A stretch of 64,000 nt of DNA from Margaritifera margaritifera (Eukaryota; Mollusca; Bivalvia; Unionida; Margaritiferidae). Position numbers and translations under genes: made by a program. Where the stretch lies: NCBI GenBank assembly GCA_029931535.1, contig JAQPZY010001094.1:668501-732500 (forward strand), read 5' to 3'. The stretch's first letter is position 1, and the number at the start of each line of letters is the position of its first letter. Shown piece by piece: positions 11,803 through 24,009 of this stretch. The notes beneath the pieces were generated by a model, which saw only the letters and a program-made list of their open reading frames with translations, was not told where the DNA came from and made no database searches.

Positions 11803-12182
11803 ATGGCCGGCGGGGCATGTTTTAATGCCATCACATTCACTGGCTCAATCTATCTCTTCCCCACCATAAGCCCAAACGTTGCCGGCGAAGAAAGCATCCT
11901 CGACGATAAGGCCGTGGAACAGCTAAAAGCTGCACAAGCTTTGTACCAACGCAGGCTCAGTGAACGACTGGATAAACGAGTGGTGGTTAGACTAACATCT
12001 TGCTCGGAAAGTTTATCAAGACGTTAGCGAAGTAAGTACTACCTAGCCTTGACGGTGAGCTTGGCGATAAACCTAGGCTTTCTGACTTCTATTCAAAATC
12101 ACCTGAGATGCAAAAATATGAGCTGATGTTTATTGTTGGGGGCATCGACGGAGTGGGCTTCGTGGCTTATAAGTACCTTTAA
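11803..12182 (+). pseudogene. Small tail-anchored membrane protein next to the integrase
   Basis: Starts MAGGACFNAITFTGSIYLF at 11803, continues with a charged helix (DKAVEQLKAAQALYQRRLSE) and reaches a stop at 12027. A second frame then carries the C-terminal part: DKPRLSDFYSKSPEMQKYE, then one hydrophobic segment LMFIVGGIDGVGFVAYKYL ending at a TAA at 12180-12182. The whole is about 120 residues with one frameshift and one stop. I know this layout (GG..NA..FTGS..LF, charged coil, LSDFY motif, C-terminal helix) from unnamed ORFs beside integrases in invertebrate Polinton-like elements; the role is unknown. The spacing to the integrase start is 84 bases. Confidence 0.55.
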
Positions 12183-12266
12183 AGCATAGCTTTATTCTCC
12201 TCAGGAGCGTAGCGGCAATCATTTATTTGTGCTGCCAAGTTGGAGCTTTGTAGCTCAAGAAAAACA

Positions 12267-12927
12267 ATGGAGGAGGCAGAAGCCGCTAAAGTCTCAGAAG
12301 ATGTTGCCAGGGAAGTGCTCAAGAAGCAGGTCATGTGGCATATTTACCTCAAGGCATTGAAAACAATTCTCCCGGCCGGAATTTGATATTTCAGCCCCTA
12401 ACGAGGAGCACCTGGCCGACCTCTTGTTTTTGTCGTACGAAAAAAATAGACAACACACATCCAATAACGTGTTGGAAGGGGTTAATGTCGCCAGCCGTTG
12501 AAAGGAGGCCGATTCCCTGACCACAAGGGAGGCTTCCAATGTCGCCGACGCTTTGGCACGTATCTAAAACGGGGGCATCTTCACTGGCCAAAACTGCTGC
12601 AGGTTGACCCCAGCCGGGAGTTTATGGGTACTGTGTTGCAGCTCTTGGCCAAGCCCAACGTGCAGGTGAGGCGTTTAGACGCCAGTGCCTACCGTGCTCA
12701 GAGCATTGTGGAGAGGTTCAAACCTCTCTGGACGATCGACTGTTTCGGTACCCATACGCCTAGGAGATGTTGTTTGCAGTCGAGACGGCAAGCGCCTGCA
12801 AAACGTAGGACTGAATGGGTTCGAAGGCTGCCTCCCGTTGAGACGGCACTAAATGGTTCGGTAACGCGGCTCACACGCAGAAATCCTGCTGATGCCATTC
12901 ATGCTGCATCTATACGGCCAACATAAA
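12267..12927 (+). pseudogene. Retroviral-type (rve) integrase of a Polinton-like element
   Basis: DDE-type integrase that would insert the element into the host genome. The N-terminal part starts MEEAEAAKVSEDVAREVLKK (12267). After frameshifts, NEEHLADLLFLSYEKN gives the first catalytic Asp (codon at 12418), LLQVDPSREFMGTV the second (12606) and QSIVERF the Glu (12711). The last two are in one frame and 35 codons apart, the canonical D(35)E spacing. ETALNGSVTRL and ADAI follow, typical of this integrase group. The ORF at 12498-12926 is open but begins inside the domain, and the end is lost at the junction with the RTE LINE. At least two frameshifts and a stop at 12377-12379 make it a pseudogene. 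It is the gene that best identifies block A. Confidence 0.8.
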
Positions 12928-12945
12928 TCGGTCCGGAGAGAAGCT

Positions 12946-13720
12946 CCTGGACTCAAATCACAGCTAGTTCGGAAGCTCACAAATCTCGCAAAATGAATGA
13001 AAGAGTAATGCAAATGAGACTCCCACTGTCTGGAAAAAGACATGCAACTATCATAAGCGCATATGCATCCATCACCAACAACCAAGATGAGATCAAGGAC
13101 AAATTTTATGAAGACCTGGAGTCTCTTTTTGCAGAAGTACCAATGGCAGACAAGACCATCATCCTTGGTGATTTCAATGCTAGAGTTGGCACAGCTCACC
13201 AGACATGGCCAGGTGTCGTTGGCGAAAATGGATTTGGCAAATGCAACAACAACGGACTCCTCCTACTGAGAAAATGAGCATAACATGACCTCCTAATCAC
13301 CAACACAGTATTCCGCCTGCCAATCCGCAACAAGACGTCTGGATGCACCCACGCTCCAAGCACTGGCATCTTATTGACTACGTCATCATCTGGAGAAGAG
13401 ACAGACAGGATGTCCGACAGACGAAGGCCATAAGAAGTGCAGAATGCTGGACTGAACACAGGTATATAGTCTCCAAGCTCAATATCCGGATAAAGCCTAG
13501 TAGACGACCAAAAGGCAAAGAAGTGCTAAAAAGCTTAACGTCTCCAAATTAACACAGGAGAATGTGAAAGAGACATTTGTCGAAGAACTGTACTGCCAAC
13601 TGAATACAATCGATACAAACTCTGAGAATGTCAATGAAAACTGGGTGTCCTTCAGAGACTCTGTGAGCTCAACTGCATCCAAGACTCTAAGTCCCACCCC
13701 GCGTAAACATCAAGATTAGT
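12946..13720 (+). pseudogene. RTE endonuclease domain (AP-endonuclease-like)
   Basis: The frame at 12993-13277 reads RLPLSGKRHATIISAYASIT and ILGDFNARVGTAHQTWPGV. The second carries the GDFN motif of exonuclease/endonuclease/phosphatase folds that nick target DNA for LINE insertion. A second frame (13343-13552) gives CTHAPSTG, or in its neighbour MHPRSKHWHLIDYVI, the region holding the conserved D and H near the domain end. The part upstream of the first Met (GLKSQLVRKLTNLAK) is in a shifted frame. Several frameshifts and stops show it is inactive. Confidence 0.8.
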
Positions 13721-15710
13721 TTAATGAGAACAATGCTGCTATACAGAGACTTCTCAGTGAAAAACATCGGCTACAGAAGGCCTATTTAGCAGACAGTTGT
13801 TCATCATCGAGGAAGTCATCTTTCAACAACATCAAGAGGACTGTCTAATGCAAACTTTGAGAGGTGAAAGACTCATCGCTGATCAATAGGGCACATGGGA
13901 TTTAGTCGTCCGCAGATAGGAATGACATAAAGAAATTCGATGATGCTTTGAAGATAGCCTATGGATAACAATCATCAGGAACGTCCCCAATACTGAGTGC
14001 TGACAGCGCCACGCTGCACACTGACAAAAAGAAGATACTTTAAAGATGGGCAGAACACTTCAACAACATCCTCTATCAACAGTCATCTACCAGTGAGGAG
14101 GCAATTGATCGACTACCCCAAGTGGAAATCAACATATCAATTTCTCATCCTTCACTATGAAAGCAATCGTCTTGCTGTCCAATGGCAAAGCACCCTGAGC
14201 AGATGTTATACCAGCAGAGGTCTACAAAGCTGGAGGCTCGAACATGGCACAGAAACTGACTGAACTCTTCCAGTCAATGTGGACTCGGGGAACTATACCT
14301 CAGGAGTACGCGGATGCAACCATCGTCTACTTGTACAAGCTGAAAGGCAACAGACAATCCTTCAACAGCCATCAGGTAAGATCCTTGCTGTCAATAGTCG
14401 GCAAAATTCTTGCCAGAAATCTGCTGAATCGTCTTCTGCATCACATCGATCAAAGGCTCCTACCAGAGTCAGTGTGGTTTCAGGAAAGGACTATGCACCA
14501 TATATATGGTGTTTGCAGCTCATTGACTCCAGGAGAAATGCCAGGAACAGAACTCCAACCTGTACAGGACATTCATCGAACTGACAAAAGCATTTGACAC
14601 AGTCAGCCGTGGAGGCCTTTGGAAGATCATGGCAAAATTTGGTTCGGTAATTCCATGATGGCATGCTCGCTTGTGTTGTTAATGACGGTGAGTCATCTGA
14701 ACCATTCCCAGTCACCAATGGAGTTAAGCAAAGTTGTGTGTTGTTTCCAACCCTCTTCAGTCTGATGTTCTCTGTCATGCTTACTGGTGCCTTCCGTGAC
14801 TATGACACTGGGATCGACATTAGATACCGGACTGACGGCAAGCTGTTCAATCTGATAAGACTACAGGAGAAGACGAAGTTACAGGAAGTGACTGTTCGTG
14901 ATCTCCTATTTGCTTACGACTGCTCCCTGAATGCCAAATTTGCGTCTGAGATGTAACACAGTATGGACCATTTCTTTTCAGCTTGTGACAATTTCAGTTT
15001 CACAATCAGTATCAAGAAGATAGAGGTGATGCACCAACCTGCACAAGGAAAGCCCTACGTAGAGACTTCAATCACAGTATATAGCCAAACCCTCCCGGTA
15101 GTGGACAAGTTCACCTATCTCGGCAGCACGCTGACACGTGCAGTCCACATCGAAAATGAAACGAAAGCCAGAATTGCTAAAGAAAGTGTGACTTTTGACA
15201 TGCTACGCGCAAATATGTGGGAGCGCAGAGGCATCAGTCTACAACCAGTCTTAAGGTCTACAAAGCCATTGTGATGCCGACCCTGCTGTATTCTTGCGAA
15301 ACCTGGACGGTGTACAGACGCCATGCCAAGAAGCTGAACCCTTTTTCACATGGGCTGCCTGAGCAATCTGACGAGGATAAGATGGCAGGACAGGGTCGCA
15401 GACACTGAGGTTCTCACACGGGCTGGCATTCCAGGCATCCACACTCTGCTGATAAAATCACAGTTGAGATGGGCATGCCAAGTCACCAGGATATCAGAAG
15501 TGCGACTACCAACAAAGATCTTATACGGCGAGCTGAAGATTGGAAAGAGATCTCAGGGTGGTCCAAAGAAACGCTTCAAAGATTCGCTCAAGTCATCTTT
15601 GAAACACTTCAACATTGACCCCGATTCTTGGGAAGATCTCACACAGGAGTTACAGACTTTGAACGGAGGAAAACTGTAGGGGCAGTGCAGAAGAAAATCT
15701 CAGAAGTGCA
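13721..15710 (+). pseudogene. RTE reverse transcriptase, inactive
   Basis: Reverse transcriptase copied the element RNA at the nicked target. Readable blocks in order: MAQKLTELFQSMWTRGTIPQ (14244), SLLSIVGKILARNLLNRLL, LTKAFDTVSRGGLWKIMAKF (about 14580), EPFPVTNGVKQSC (14663 onward), a catalytic box reading LLFAYDC (about 14901) where FADD or YADD is expected, FTISIKKIEVMHQPAQGKPY (14963 onward), VDKFTYLGSTLTRAVHIENE, and a tail with TLLYSCETWTVYRRHAKKLN and KRSQGGPKKRFKDSLKSSLK. The Asp-to-Tyr change in the catalytic box and many frameshifts make it dead. Confidence 0.85.
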
Positions 15711-15892
15711 ATACGTCCTCTATTTATCAAGCAAACACTAGCGGCATTTCCTGTCTAGTGTGCACAGACAGTTCAGAGCACAAATTGGCCTGATCAACCA
15801 CTCATGTGCTCACAGAAAACAAACCAGTTAGTGATGTCATGGTCATCTTCGAACTCGAAGGACGAACAACAACAACAACAATAACAATAGCA

Positions 15893-16423
15893 CTATGGTC
15901 TAAACATCCGGAGTATAAATTTTTTTAATAATAAGAGTGGTCAAGAAATGATCTCGTATTGGGACACCAAATTTAAGATATATTTTACAACGTTTAATAT
16001 CGTTGAGGGCTGCTTTACAGCACCCCCGACCTAGTACATTTTCCGTCAGAAAGAAATGCATATGTTTCTCATATATTATTTATTGCCACACATGAACCTG
16101 TGCAGCGTATAGGAAAATCGCCATAAAATAATTGTAATTGCGGTTGATAAATTTGAATGCAGTATTCCATTCAAAGCATCACATCATCATAGTATAAGTG
16201 GGTGGGGAATGGTTCTCTGATTGTGAAGATATGGCTATACATTTTGGTAATAGTGATGCTTAATTTCCTTCAAAAGAGTGTCCTCTAACACTTAAGAGTG
16301 AGTTACTGAAAGAACAACTTAATATTAAAAAATCAGTACCTTTTTGTTGGCAGCATTTGAAGCAGTGTACATTAATATGGTTTTTGTATTCACTGAAACA
16401 GAAATATCACATATACTTATCAA

Positions 16424-16467
<44 letters not shown>

Positions 16468-17213
16468 GTATATATATATTCCAAGAAAAAGTGGATATTT
16501 TGTAATAAAACTTTGAGAAATTGAACTTCAGCTATTTCTGTGCACATGATATGTGCAAATAAAAGACATTTTAGTCAGTCCTGAAAACGTAGATAGTAGA
16601 TCCTAACAAAAGGTATGGTGACCTGTACTGGCCATAAGCAGCATTATCTATCTATGTGCCTGCCTGGCTGTATTCATTTTACATTTTGTACCGCAGCCAT
16701 GAAAACTACACCATAAAATGTTCTCTAGTCTACATCTATGACTTTCAGTATACAGGGTTACAGTACTGCCGCCATTCTCTACTATCTTCCGGGCTCCCAT
16801 ACATAGATCAGACTGAGTTGAGATATCAATGACGTACTCATTCAGACACTCTAGGTTTATCATTCTGTAACCATTCAAAATGTCTACAGAACGTTTTATT
16901 TGAAACGTAGCATTATTACTATCGTAATGAAACAGATGCAGCTTCTTATGCGGAGCACAACAAAATTTGGTAACTGTCTCTCCAGCGAATATACCTTTCC
17001 TCTGTATCAATTGATACGTAGACACCTAATCTTGGCACTACGATACTATTCCACTGTCTAATCTCTTGATACACAAAATTCCCTTATGACTTGCCTATAT
17101 TTGCGATTATGTCGACCATCAGCGGCATTACCTGGCCTCTAGAAACTCTTCTCTCTAAAGCACCCCATGTCTTTGCAAATGACTAGACTGTAGCACAATG
17201 CAAACTGACTTAC
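15893..17213. other. AT-rich sequence with one unidentified minus ORF
   Basis: After the RTE tail there is no recognisable gene. A 125-codon minus ORF at 16648-17025 has many Cys residues but no known motif; it lies 3' of the LTR at 17214-18220 on the same strand, so it could be internal retroelement sequence. That is inference only. Confidence 0.35.
16428..16480. repeat. (AT)n microsatellite
   Basis: Slightly interrupted AT run (one AATATG break). Confidence 0.9.
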
Positions 17214-18220
17214 TGTTACGACTTTATATCTTAAAATAATGTAACAGAAAGAAAGTGAAACCAACAATGTAAACCAAATCAACAAGCAATGTATTTCTAG
17301 AGAATTAAAGTGAAAATTCAAAAGACACTTACAGTAACGTTATTTAAAGTCCAAATAATCCGATAATCCGAAGTGTCCTAATCACAAGTCTTAAATATAG
17401 AATGTTCCAAATGAATTCCAGTAGCCTTGAATGTCCTAATATGCCAGTAGTCTTGAATGTCCTGATATGCCTGAATTATGAAATCCAGAATATCTTTGAA
17501 TGAATTCACATAGATCCCATAGTCAAATATTAATCCAAAATGAGAATGAACACTTTTAGAAATTCCAATGAATATTTCAAATAAATAATTTCTCTATCTG
17601 AATTTGCCCTGAATTTTCACAACACAACTATAAATATATGATTATTAAAATGATTCTTCATAGACTGACAATTTGAACAAGAATGAAATATTGTCTACCA
17701 AAATCTCTATATACAAACATAAGTTATGTGACAGAATGTTCTAGAAGTAATTCTAGCGGAAATGTACTGTGTACCTGACTTTTCTCACATCTAGACATGG
17801 AAAAGTCCAATCTAAGTACTAAATGCTGTGCAAACAAGACTAACATTGAACTCAAATGCACTAAACGTGTTATTTACAAAATGACCACAAAAGTACAACT
17901 TACTTCATGAACATATATTATTAATTCAATATACATAACACTTACCCAAAGTATTCAAGTTTCACACGCAAAACAAGATAATCAATATTGAACACAAATA
18001 CAAGGAATGCAATCAATACACCACCAATAGGTGTATATCTAACTCGAAAAATAAATGTAAACTCTTTCCCTACACGTGGCCTAATCGACACATCGTATAT
18101 TCTACTGTATGAAAACACGAGGACATATATGTGCATTCAAGTAGGTATGCCATACTCGCCTTTACTGACCATATTACGCTACACTTAGCTTACCATTCAC
18201 GATTAGTGATAATCGTAACA
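17214..18220 (-). repeat. LTR-like repeat, about 1.0 kb
   Basis: Starts TGTTACGACTT on the plus strand and ends ATCGTAACA, so the ends form the inverted pair TGTTACG/CGTAACA typical of Ty3/gypsy-type LTRs. Its minus-strand sequence matches 24010-24705 over about 0.7 kb (for example TTTACATTGTTGG..TCACTTTCTTTCTGTTACAT in both). The 5-bp flanks (CTTAC and TCCAA) do not match, and no primer-binding site or polypurine tract is evident, so it may be a recombinant or degraded solo LTR. Confidence 0.6.
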
Positions 18221-18264
18221 TCCAACAGAGCTTAAGGAACGACCGTCTTCTAAATTATGCAACT

Positions 18265-19789
<1,525 letters not shown>

Positions 19790-20611
19790 ATTGATTCGGC
19801 TCAACATCCTACTTCACCTACTGACATCAAACTTGCACTGTGAGTGTATTTTCGGATAAGTATGCGTCATTTAAAATGGATCGCTGTGGCATAGTTTCCA
19901 AAATTTTCTTTTTTAATGGTTAAAATTGTGCCCGAACTCCAATTGCAATTTCTCTTCACCTACTACAACTAATCTTGCAATAAAGTTGCATCTTATAATG
20001 GACTCTGTCGCGCACCAAAGACAGGTCACTGTGAACTTTTTTCCAGGATCTCTTAAATACGTATACATTATTTACTTCTTTTCCTCAGGACTGTAACTCC
20101 TATGCGTTTACACCTACAGACAATAAAGTTTACACGTATGTGAGTCTTGATATAAATTATTACAAAATAATCTGAGACAAAATCGTATATGGCTTCTAAT
20201 TAAAACACCTGTCAATATATTGCCATTAAACATTCACTAAAGATACATCGTAATATGCACGTGTATAGCACATCAAAACGTAGTCGCTGTGTCCTACGTT
20301 TTACGATTTATTACAAACGTGATCAAAGTTGTGTCCATCCCTCCTGTTCAGGCTGTAACAATTATACTATTACACAGTTACACCGTTTGACATCAAACTT
20401 ACATTGTGTTTTCATTTTCTGATGAACAGGTGTTCAGCACGAAGACTGAGCTGTTATGACCTACTTTTCAAAAGTTATTGAAATTAGTAAAAATGTATGT
20501 CCATGCTATAACGCCAACACAATGTTACCTCTTGCTAGCAAATTTCTACTGAGTGTACCGCATATTATGGACCCATGTCACATCATAACTGGGTCGCTGT
20601 GACCTACTTTG

Positions 20612-20652
<41 letters not shown>

Positions 20653-20800
20653 TTTGTCCCTTCTCCTTGTATGCGATGTAACTTTAATATTACTGCACAG
20701 TTTAACGTCAGAGTTACACTTATTGTGCATCATGGAATGTGCATGTGTCGTGCACCAAAACTGGACAATTGTGAAATACTTTTGAATATATAATTAATGG
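19790..20800. repeat. Degenerate tandem repeat, unit about 150 bp
   Basis: About seven diverged units. Each has a block like TTCACCTACTGACATCAAACTTGCA (seen near 19809, 19954, 20105, 20230, 20377, 20530 and 20694) followed about 70 bases later by a block like GGTCGCTGTGACCTAC (for example 20284, 20450, 20591). Spacing is close to 150 bases throughout. An AT run interrupts one unit at 20613-20650. There is no coding potential. Confidence 0.6.
20613..20650. repeat. (AT)n microsatellite
   Basis: Pure AT run inside the ~150-bp repeat array. Confidence 0.95.
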
Positions 20801-21095
20801 TTACAGTCACGTATAGGTTGGAATTCCATTACCATTTTGCATATTGCTACCATACGTACACAAAGATGACAACATATAAAAACTCTTGCGTGTCCTTACC
20901 ATACGCAAACTTACATTAGTCAATGTTATATGTCATGTTCGGCACGGTTTTACTTCCAAAAATGTGGTCACTTTAAAAGTCGAAAATGGAAACGAAAGAA
21001 AGGAAAAAAGAATGAGGCGTGGGCTACGTTGGTTAGGATTTAGTACAAGAGTGTCTACACTAACACCCATACTAACCATCAAGGTAGAAAAAATG

Positions 21096-21300
21096 ACATA
21101 TTTAGACCGTTTGTTTGTTTTCAATACATTAGAAGAAATAATTTTAGTGTGTTGTATAGCAACACAAACATCAATGGAGGATTAGAAAATCGCATCACAG
21201 TGTATCAAGACTTGATCTTGAAGACCGTGCGAGACATTAAGTGACAAACAAAAACTAATATACGGTTTACATAGTCTTAACTTCAGGTAAAATTCATCAC
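21096..21300 (+). repeat. Dispersed repeat copy 1
   Basis: Direct repeat of 21940-22135: both carry GACCG..TTTGTTTTC.ATACAT, GAAGAAAT.ATTTT, TAGAAAATCGC and AACTAATATACGGTTTA in the same order. Confidence 0.6.
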
Positions 21301-21672
21301 ATCTATACTATCTCAGCCCCAATTGATAAAAGCGCCATTTTTTAAACAAGAGTAAAGTCTCCTTGAAGCACAATAGCTGATGGAAAAGGAAAGGTCCTTT
21401 ATCAAACCAGATCAAATATTTAGCCAATGTCATTTATGTCTTTTTTACAGTTGCTTTTAACCAATCGTATCAACTCTGGTTGCATGTCTAATGAATTTGT
21501 AACAAACTACAAATTTGTGAATTGGATAGACAAATTATATTAACCTTTGCTTCAGAACAACCTGTTTGTTTCATTCTTAAATGTCTTCCTGTATTATTTT
21601 TATTTATGGATACACGTTTCGAGATTCGAGCTACGCATGATGTAATGCAAGGTTGGTCTGTACTAACTATCA
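21301..21672. other. Spacer between repeat copy 1 and the SINE
   Basis: AT-rich; nothing recognised. Confidence 0.5.
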
Positions 21673-21925
21673 ATGTGCCGTAGGCGGCCGAGTGGTGTAA
21701 GGCGCACGCCTTTACAGGTCTGACATCTCACCTCTGTCCACGTGGATTCGAGTCTCGGCTCGGCCAACGTGAGTATGTGAGAAAGCTTGGCAGTAGCTTC
21801 CCGTAGGCGGTGGTTCTTACCTGGGTTTTCCAGGGTTCTTCCTCCACCAAATGTACTGGCCGCTATGTTTAGCCTATCATGTGCTGAAAATGGCCTTAAA
21901 TTCCAGAAACCAGAAGCCACAGACT
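21673..21925 (+). repeat. tRNA-derived SINE
   Basis: The head (about 21677-21765) is tRNA-like: GGCGGCCGAGTGGTGTAAGGC resembles a Leu/Ser-tRNA 5' half with an A box, and GGATTCGAGTCTC is a B box (RNA polymerase III promoter elements). A body follows with TTCCCGTAGGCGGTGGTTC and CTTCCTCCACC, and a tail GTGCTGAAAATGGCCTTAAA, a 3' pattern I associate with mollusc SINEs. It sits between the two direct copies of another repeat. The minus ORF through it (21663-21920) is an artefact. Confidence 0.7.
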
Positions 21926-21939
21926 AACCATAATAAATA

Positions 21940-22135
21940 CTTGGACCGCTAGTTTGTTTTCGATACATTTGAAGAAATCATTTTTGTTGCTGCATTATTA
22001 ACAAAACATCAAGCAAGAACTAGAAAATCGCTTCATCTTGCAAAACATGGAAGGAATGGTGACAAACAAAATTAAAAACTAATATACGGTTTATATAGCC
22101 TTTAATTGATCTAAAAGTCATCCGACCCAACAATA
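21940..22135 (+). repeat. Dispersed repeat copy 2
   Basis: See 21096-21300; the two copies are about 840 bases apart with the SINE between them. Confidence 0.6.
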
Positions 22136-23134
22136 CCAAATATCTTTCTCTGTCTCTGCCTCTCTGTTTCTCTCCTGACTGTCGTCATTCATGGAGAACG
22201 GCAGTGATGCTCATTAACAACCTGACATATTACATACACACTGCTTAAGAATCAAACCCTAATATTGGATAAAATCTCACTCATTCTTGTATGGTAGATT
22301 AGGGTTGTTTTAACATGCTACATGCCAAATGAAAAAGTAAATAAATAAATATACAAAATATCACAGAGGTTCTGGCAGATACTGCAGAGGAATTTTTGAA
22401 ATTTTTATTACAAACTTCACCGTTGCCAGTACCGCCTGTTTAAATTATAATGGCTGGTTTAATGCTTCAGGGAAACCCTAGGTTTACTTTAATGCTCAAT
22501 TTTGGAGGGGGCATAAGAAGTTCGGTATTCTTTCAAACAATATCTTTGTATCATAGTTTACACGCCATTCATTTAGCTAAACGACTGCAAGATTTCTAAA
22601 AGAGCTAATGTTTGCAGACACAGATCTTTGTATTATATGTGGAAAGGAGGCTTCACCTGTATTTCCTTAAATACTAAAATGTCGGAAGTCCTCGTTGGAC
22701 GGTACAAAGTCGCACGATCGAAATTAATCCTATTATATCAAAGGAATACTATTTTCTATCCGTTATTCTACCTATCTGAAAACAGTTTTCAGTCCAGCCA
22801 CTCCCAAACATGTACTCAAAGTAGATGTCTGTTGCAAATGATTGGTTTTATCACTCAGAGGAAGATTATAGCTACTTAAAATATTTAATACAGAGTTCTT
22901 CTTCTTTTCAGTCAAAGTAATTTAATAATATTAAGTACCGTCCTTTAAGGTCAAAATAAAGGGGTTTTTTTCCTTTCTGTTTGGCATCGTATTATCACTT
23001 GTGCAAAACTTCTGATTTAGCTAATTTACATCCAAAAATGGATTCTTCTATTGTTATTACTTCATTTTTGTTTCTTCTGCATACATGCCTGGACAATTGG
23101 CAAGATTGGTTGTTATTCCCAGGCTAGATGAAAG

Positions 23135-23136
<2 letters not shown>

Positions 23137-23204
<68 letters not shown>
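23137..23204. repeat. (AT)n microsatellite
   Basis: Pure AT run of about 68 bases. Confidence 0.95.
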
Positions 23205-23207
<3 letters not shown>

Positions 23208-23388
23208 ACACAGAGGAATACATAAATACGAAGATTATCAACATCTTCTACACAAAAAATTATATACAATCGTCTCTTATATCTACCACAATGTCAGCGT
23301 CACCTATCGCTTCTATATTCGTATCCCAAATGGGTTTCCGTTTACGTGCATGCCTACTCATGAGCGCTTCACCATTTTTGTTTAAGCA

Positions 23389-23390
<2 letters not shown>

Positions 23391-23426
<36 letters not shown>

Positions 23427-23555
23427 GTTCTTGATGTTATTCTTGTTGTTGTTGTTGTTATTGTTAGTAATAATTGTGATTTATTATTATTATTATTATT
23501 ATTAGTACTAGTAGTAGTAGTAGTATTTTGATTATTATTACTATTATTATTGATA
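23391..23555. repeat. Compound trinucleotide repeat
   Basis: TTA repeats, then GTT, then TTA, then TAG, then ATT/ACT repeats in succession; ORFs through it read poly-N or poly-I. Confidence 0.9.
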
Positions 23556-23768
23556 TTTGTACACATACTTTTTTAATCGCTAGAGATATTGTGATACCCT
23601 TTCTCTGTCCGTCCGTCAGTCCCGTCCGTCTCTTAGGTACCACATCTCCTCCTAAATGGCTGGAAGTAAACAATATTTTGTACTTACGTTGCCCCTATTA
23701 TATGTATGACAGACTGTGTATTATGACCCCTGGAGCAATGTCTGGGGATGAGGATAGTACCGGGGAGT

Positions 23769-23785
23769 GTGTCTGTGTGTGTGTG

Positions 23786-23816
<31 letters not shown>
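23769..23816. repeat. (GT)n microsatellite
   Basis: GT run with one C interruption. Confidence 0.9.
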
Positions 23817-24009
23817 CAAAATATGCAGTACAAAGTGGAGCGATTTGCGATACCGAGCTATTGCAGTTGCTTCAGTTTAAGCTTTGTGAGATGTGAGACA
23901 ATCGTTAGGCTCAGGGGAAAACATAGCATAAACGTTTTCATTAAACTATTATTTATGCAACTAAATGCTCTTATTTTGAATCGCAATGTTTAGGAACACT
24001 ACTTTGTAC

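Larger units (their letters stand above)
5880..12935. mobile_element. Block A: decayed Polinton/Maverick-like element
   Basis: A roughly 7-kb stretch with visibly higher GC and different codon use from the AT-rich flanks. It contains, in order, a minus-strand membrane/coiled-coil gene remnant (6.6-7.0 kb), a plus-strand unidentified gene (7.2-8.2 kb), a capsid-like fragment and a packaging ATPase (9.6-10.4 kb), two small membrane proteins (11.1-11.6 and 11.8-12.2 kb) and a retroviral-type integrase (12.27-12.93 kb). Integrase plus FtsK/A32-type ATPase is the signature of Polintons/Mavericks and adintoviruses. Every gene has stops or frameshifts. I could not define terminal inverted repeats, so the outer borders are approximate; the right end is abutted by an RTE LINE. 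Confidence 0.75.
12940..15892 (+). mobile_element. RTE-type LINE, 5'-truncated
   Basis: About 2.95 kb of a non-LTR retrotransposon whose endonuclease plus reverse transcriptase ORF is often annotated in databases as craniofacial development protein 2-like. The 5' end begins inside the endonuclease domain. The 3' end carries the typical short tail, a CAA-rich run (about 15866-15892). The element touches the broken end of the block A integrase, so the RTE either landed in the Polinton or replaced its end. No clear target-site duplication is visible. Confidence 0.85.
22136..24009. other. AT-rich sequence with several simple repeats
   Basis: No gene seen. An 83-codon plus ORF (22628-22879) and a 122-codon plus ORF running through the GT repeat (23528-23896) have no recognised motif. 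Confidence 0.45.

Noticed and set aside
12698..13199. Minus ORFs at 12698-12898 and 12849-13199
   Set aside because: Antisense of the integrase and the RTE endonuclease.
21677..21765. tRNA gene
   Set aside because: A and B boxes are present, but the sequence does not fold as a full cloverleaf by eye and continues into a SINE body and tail.
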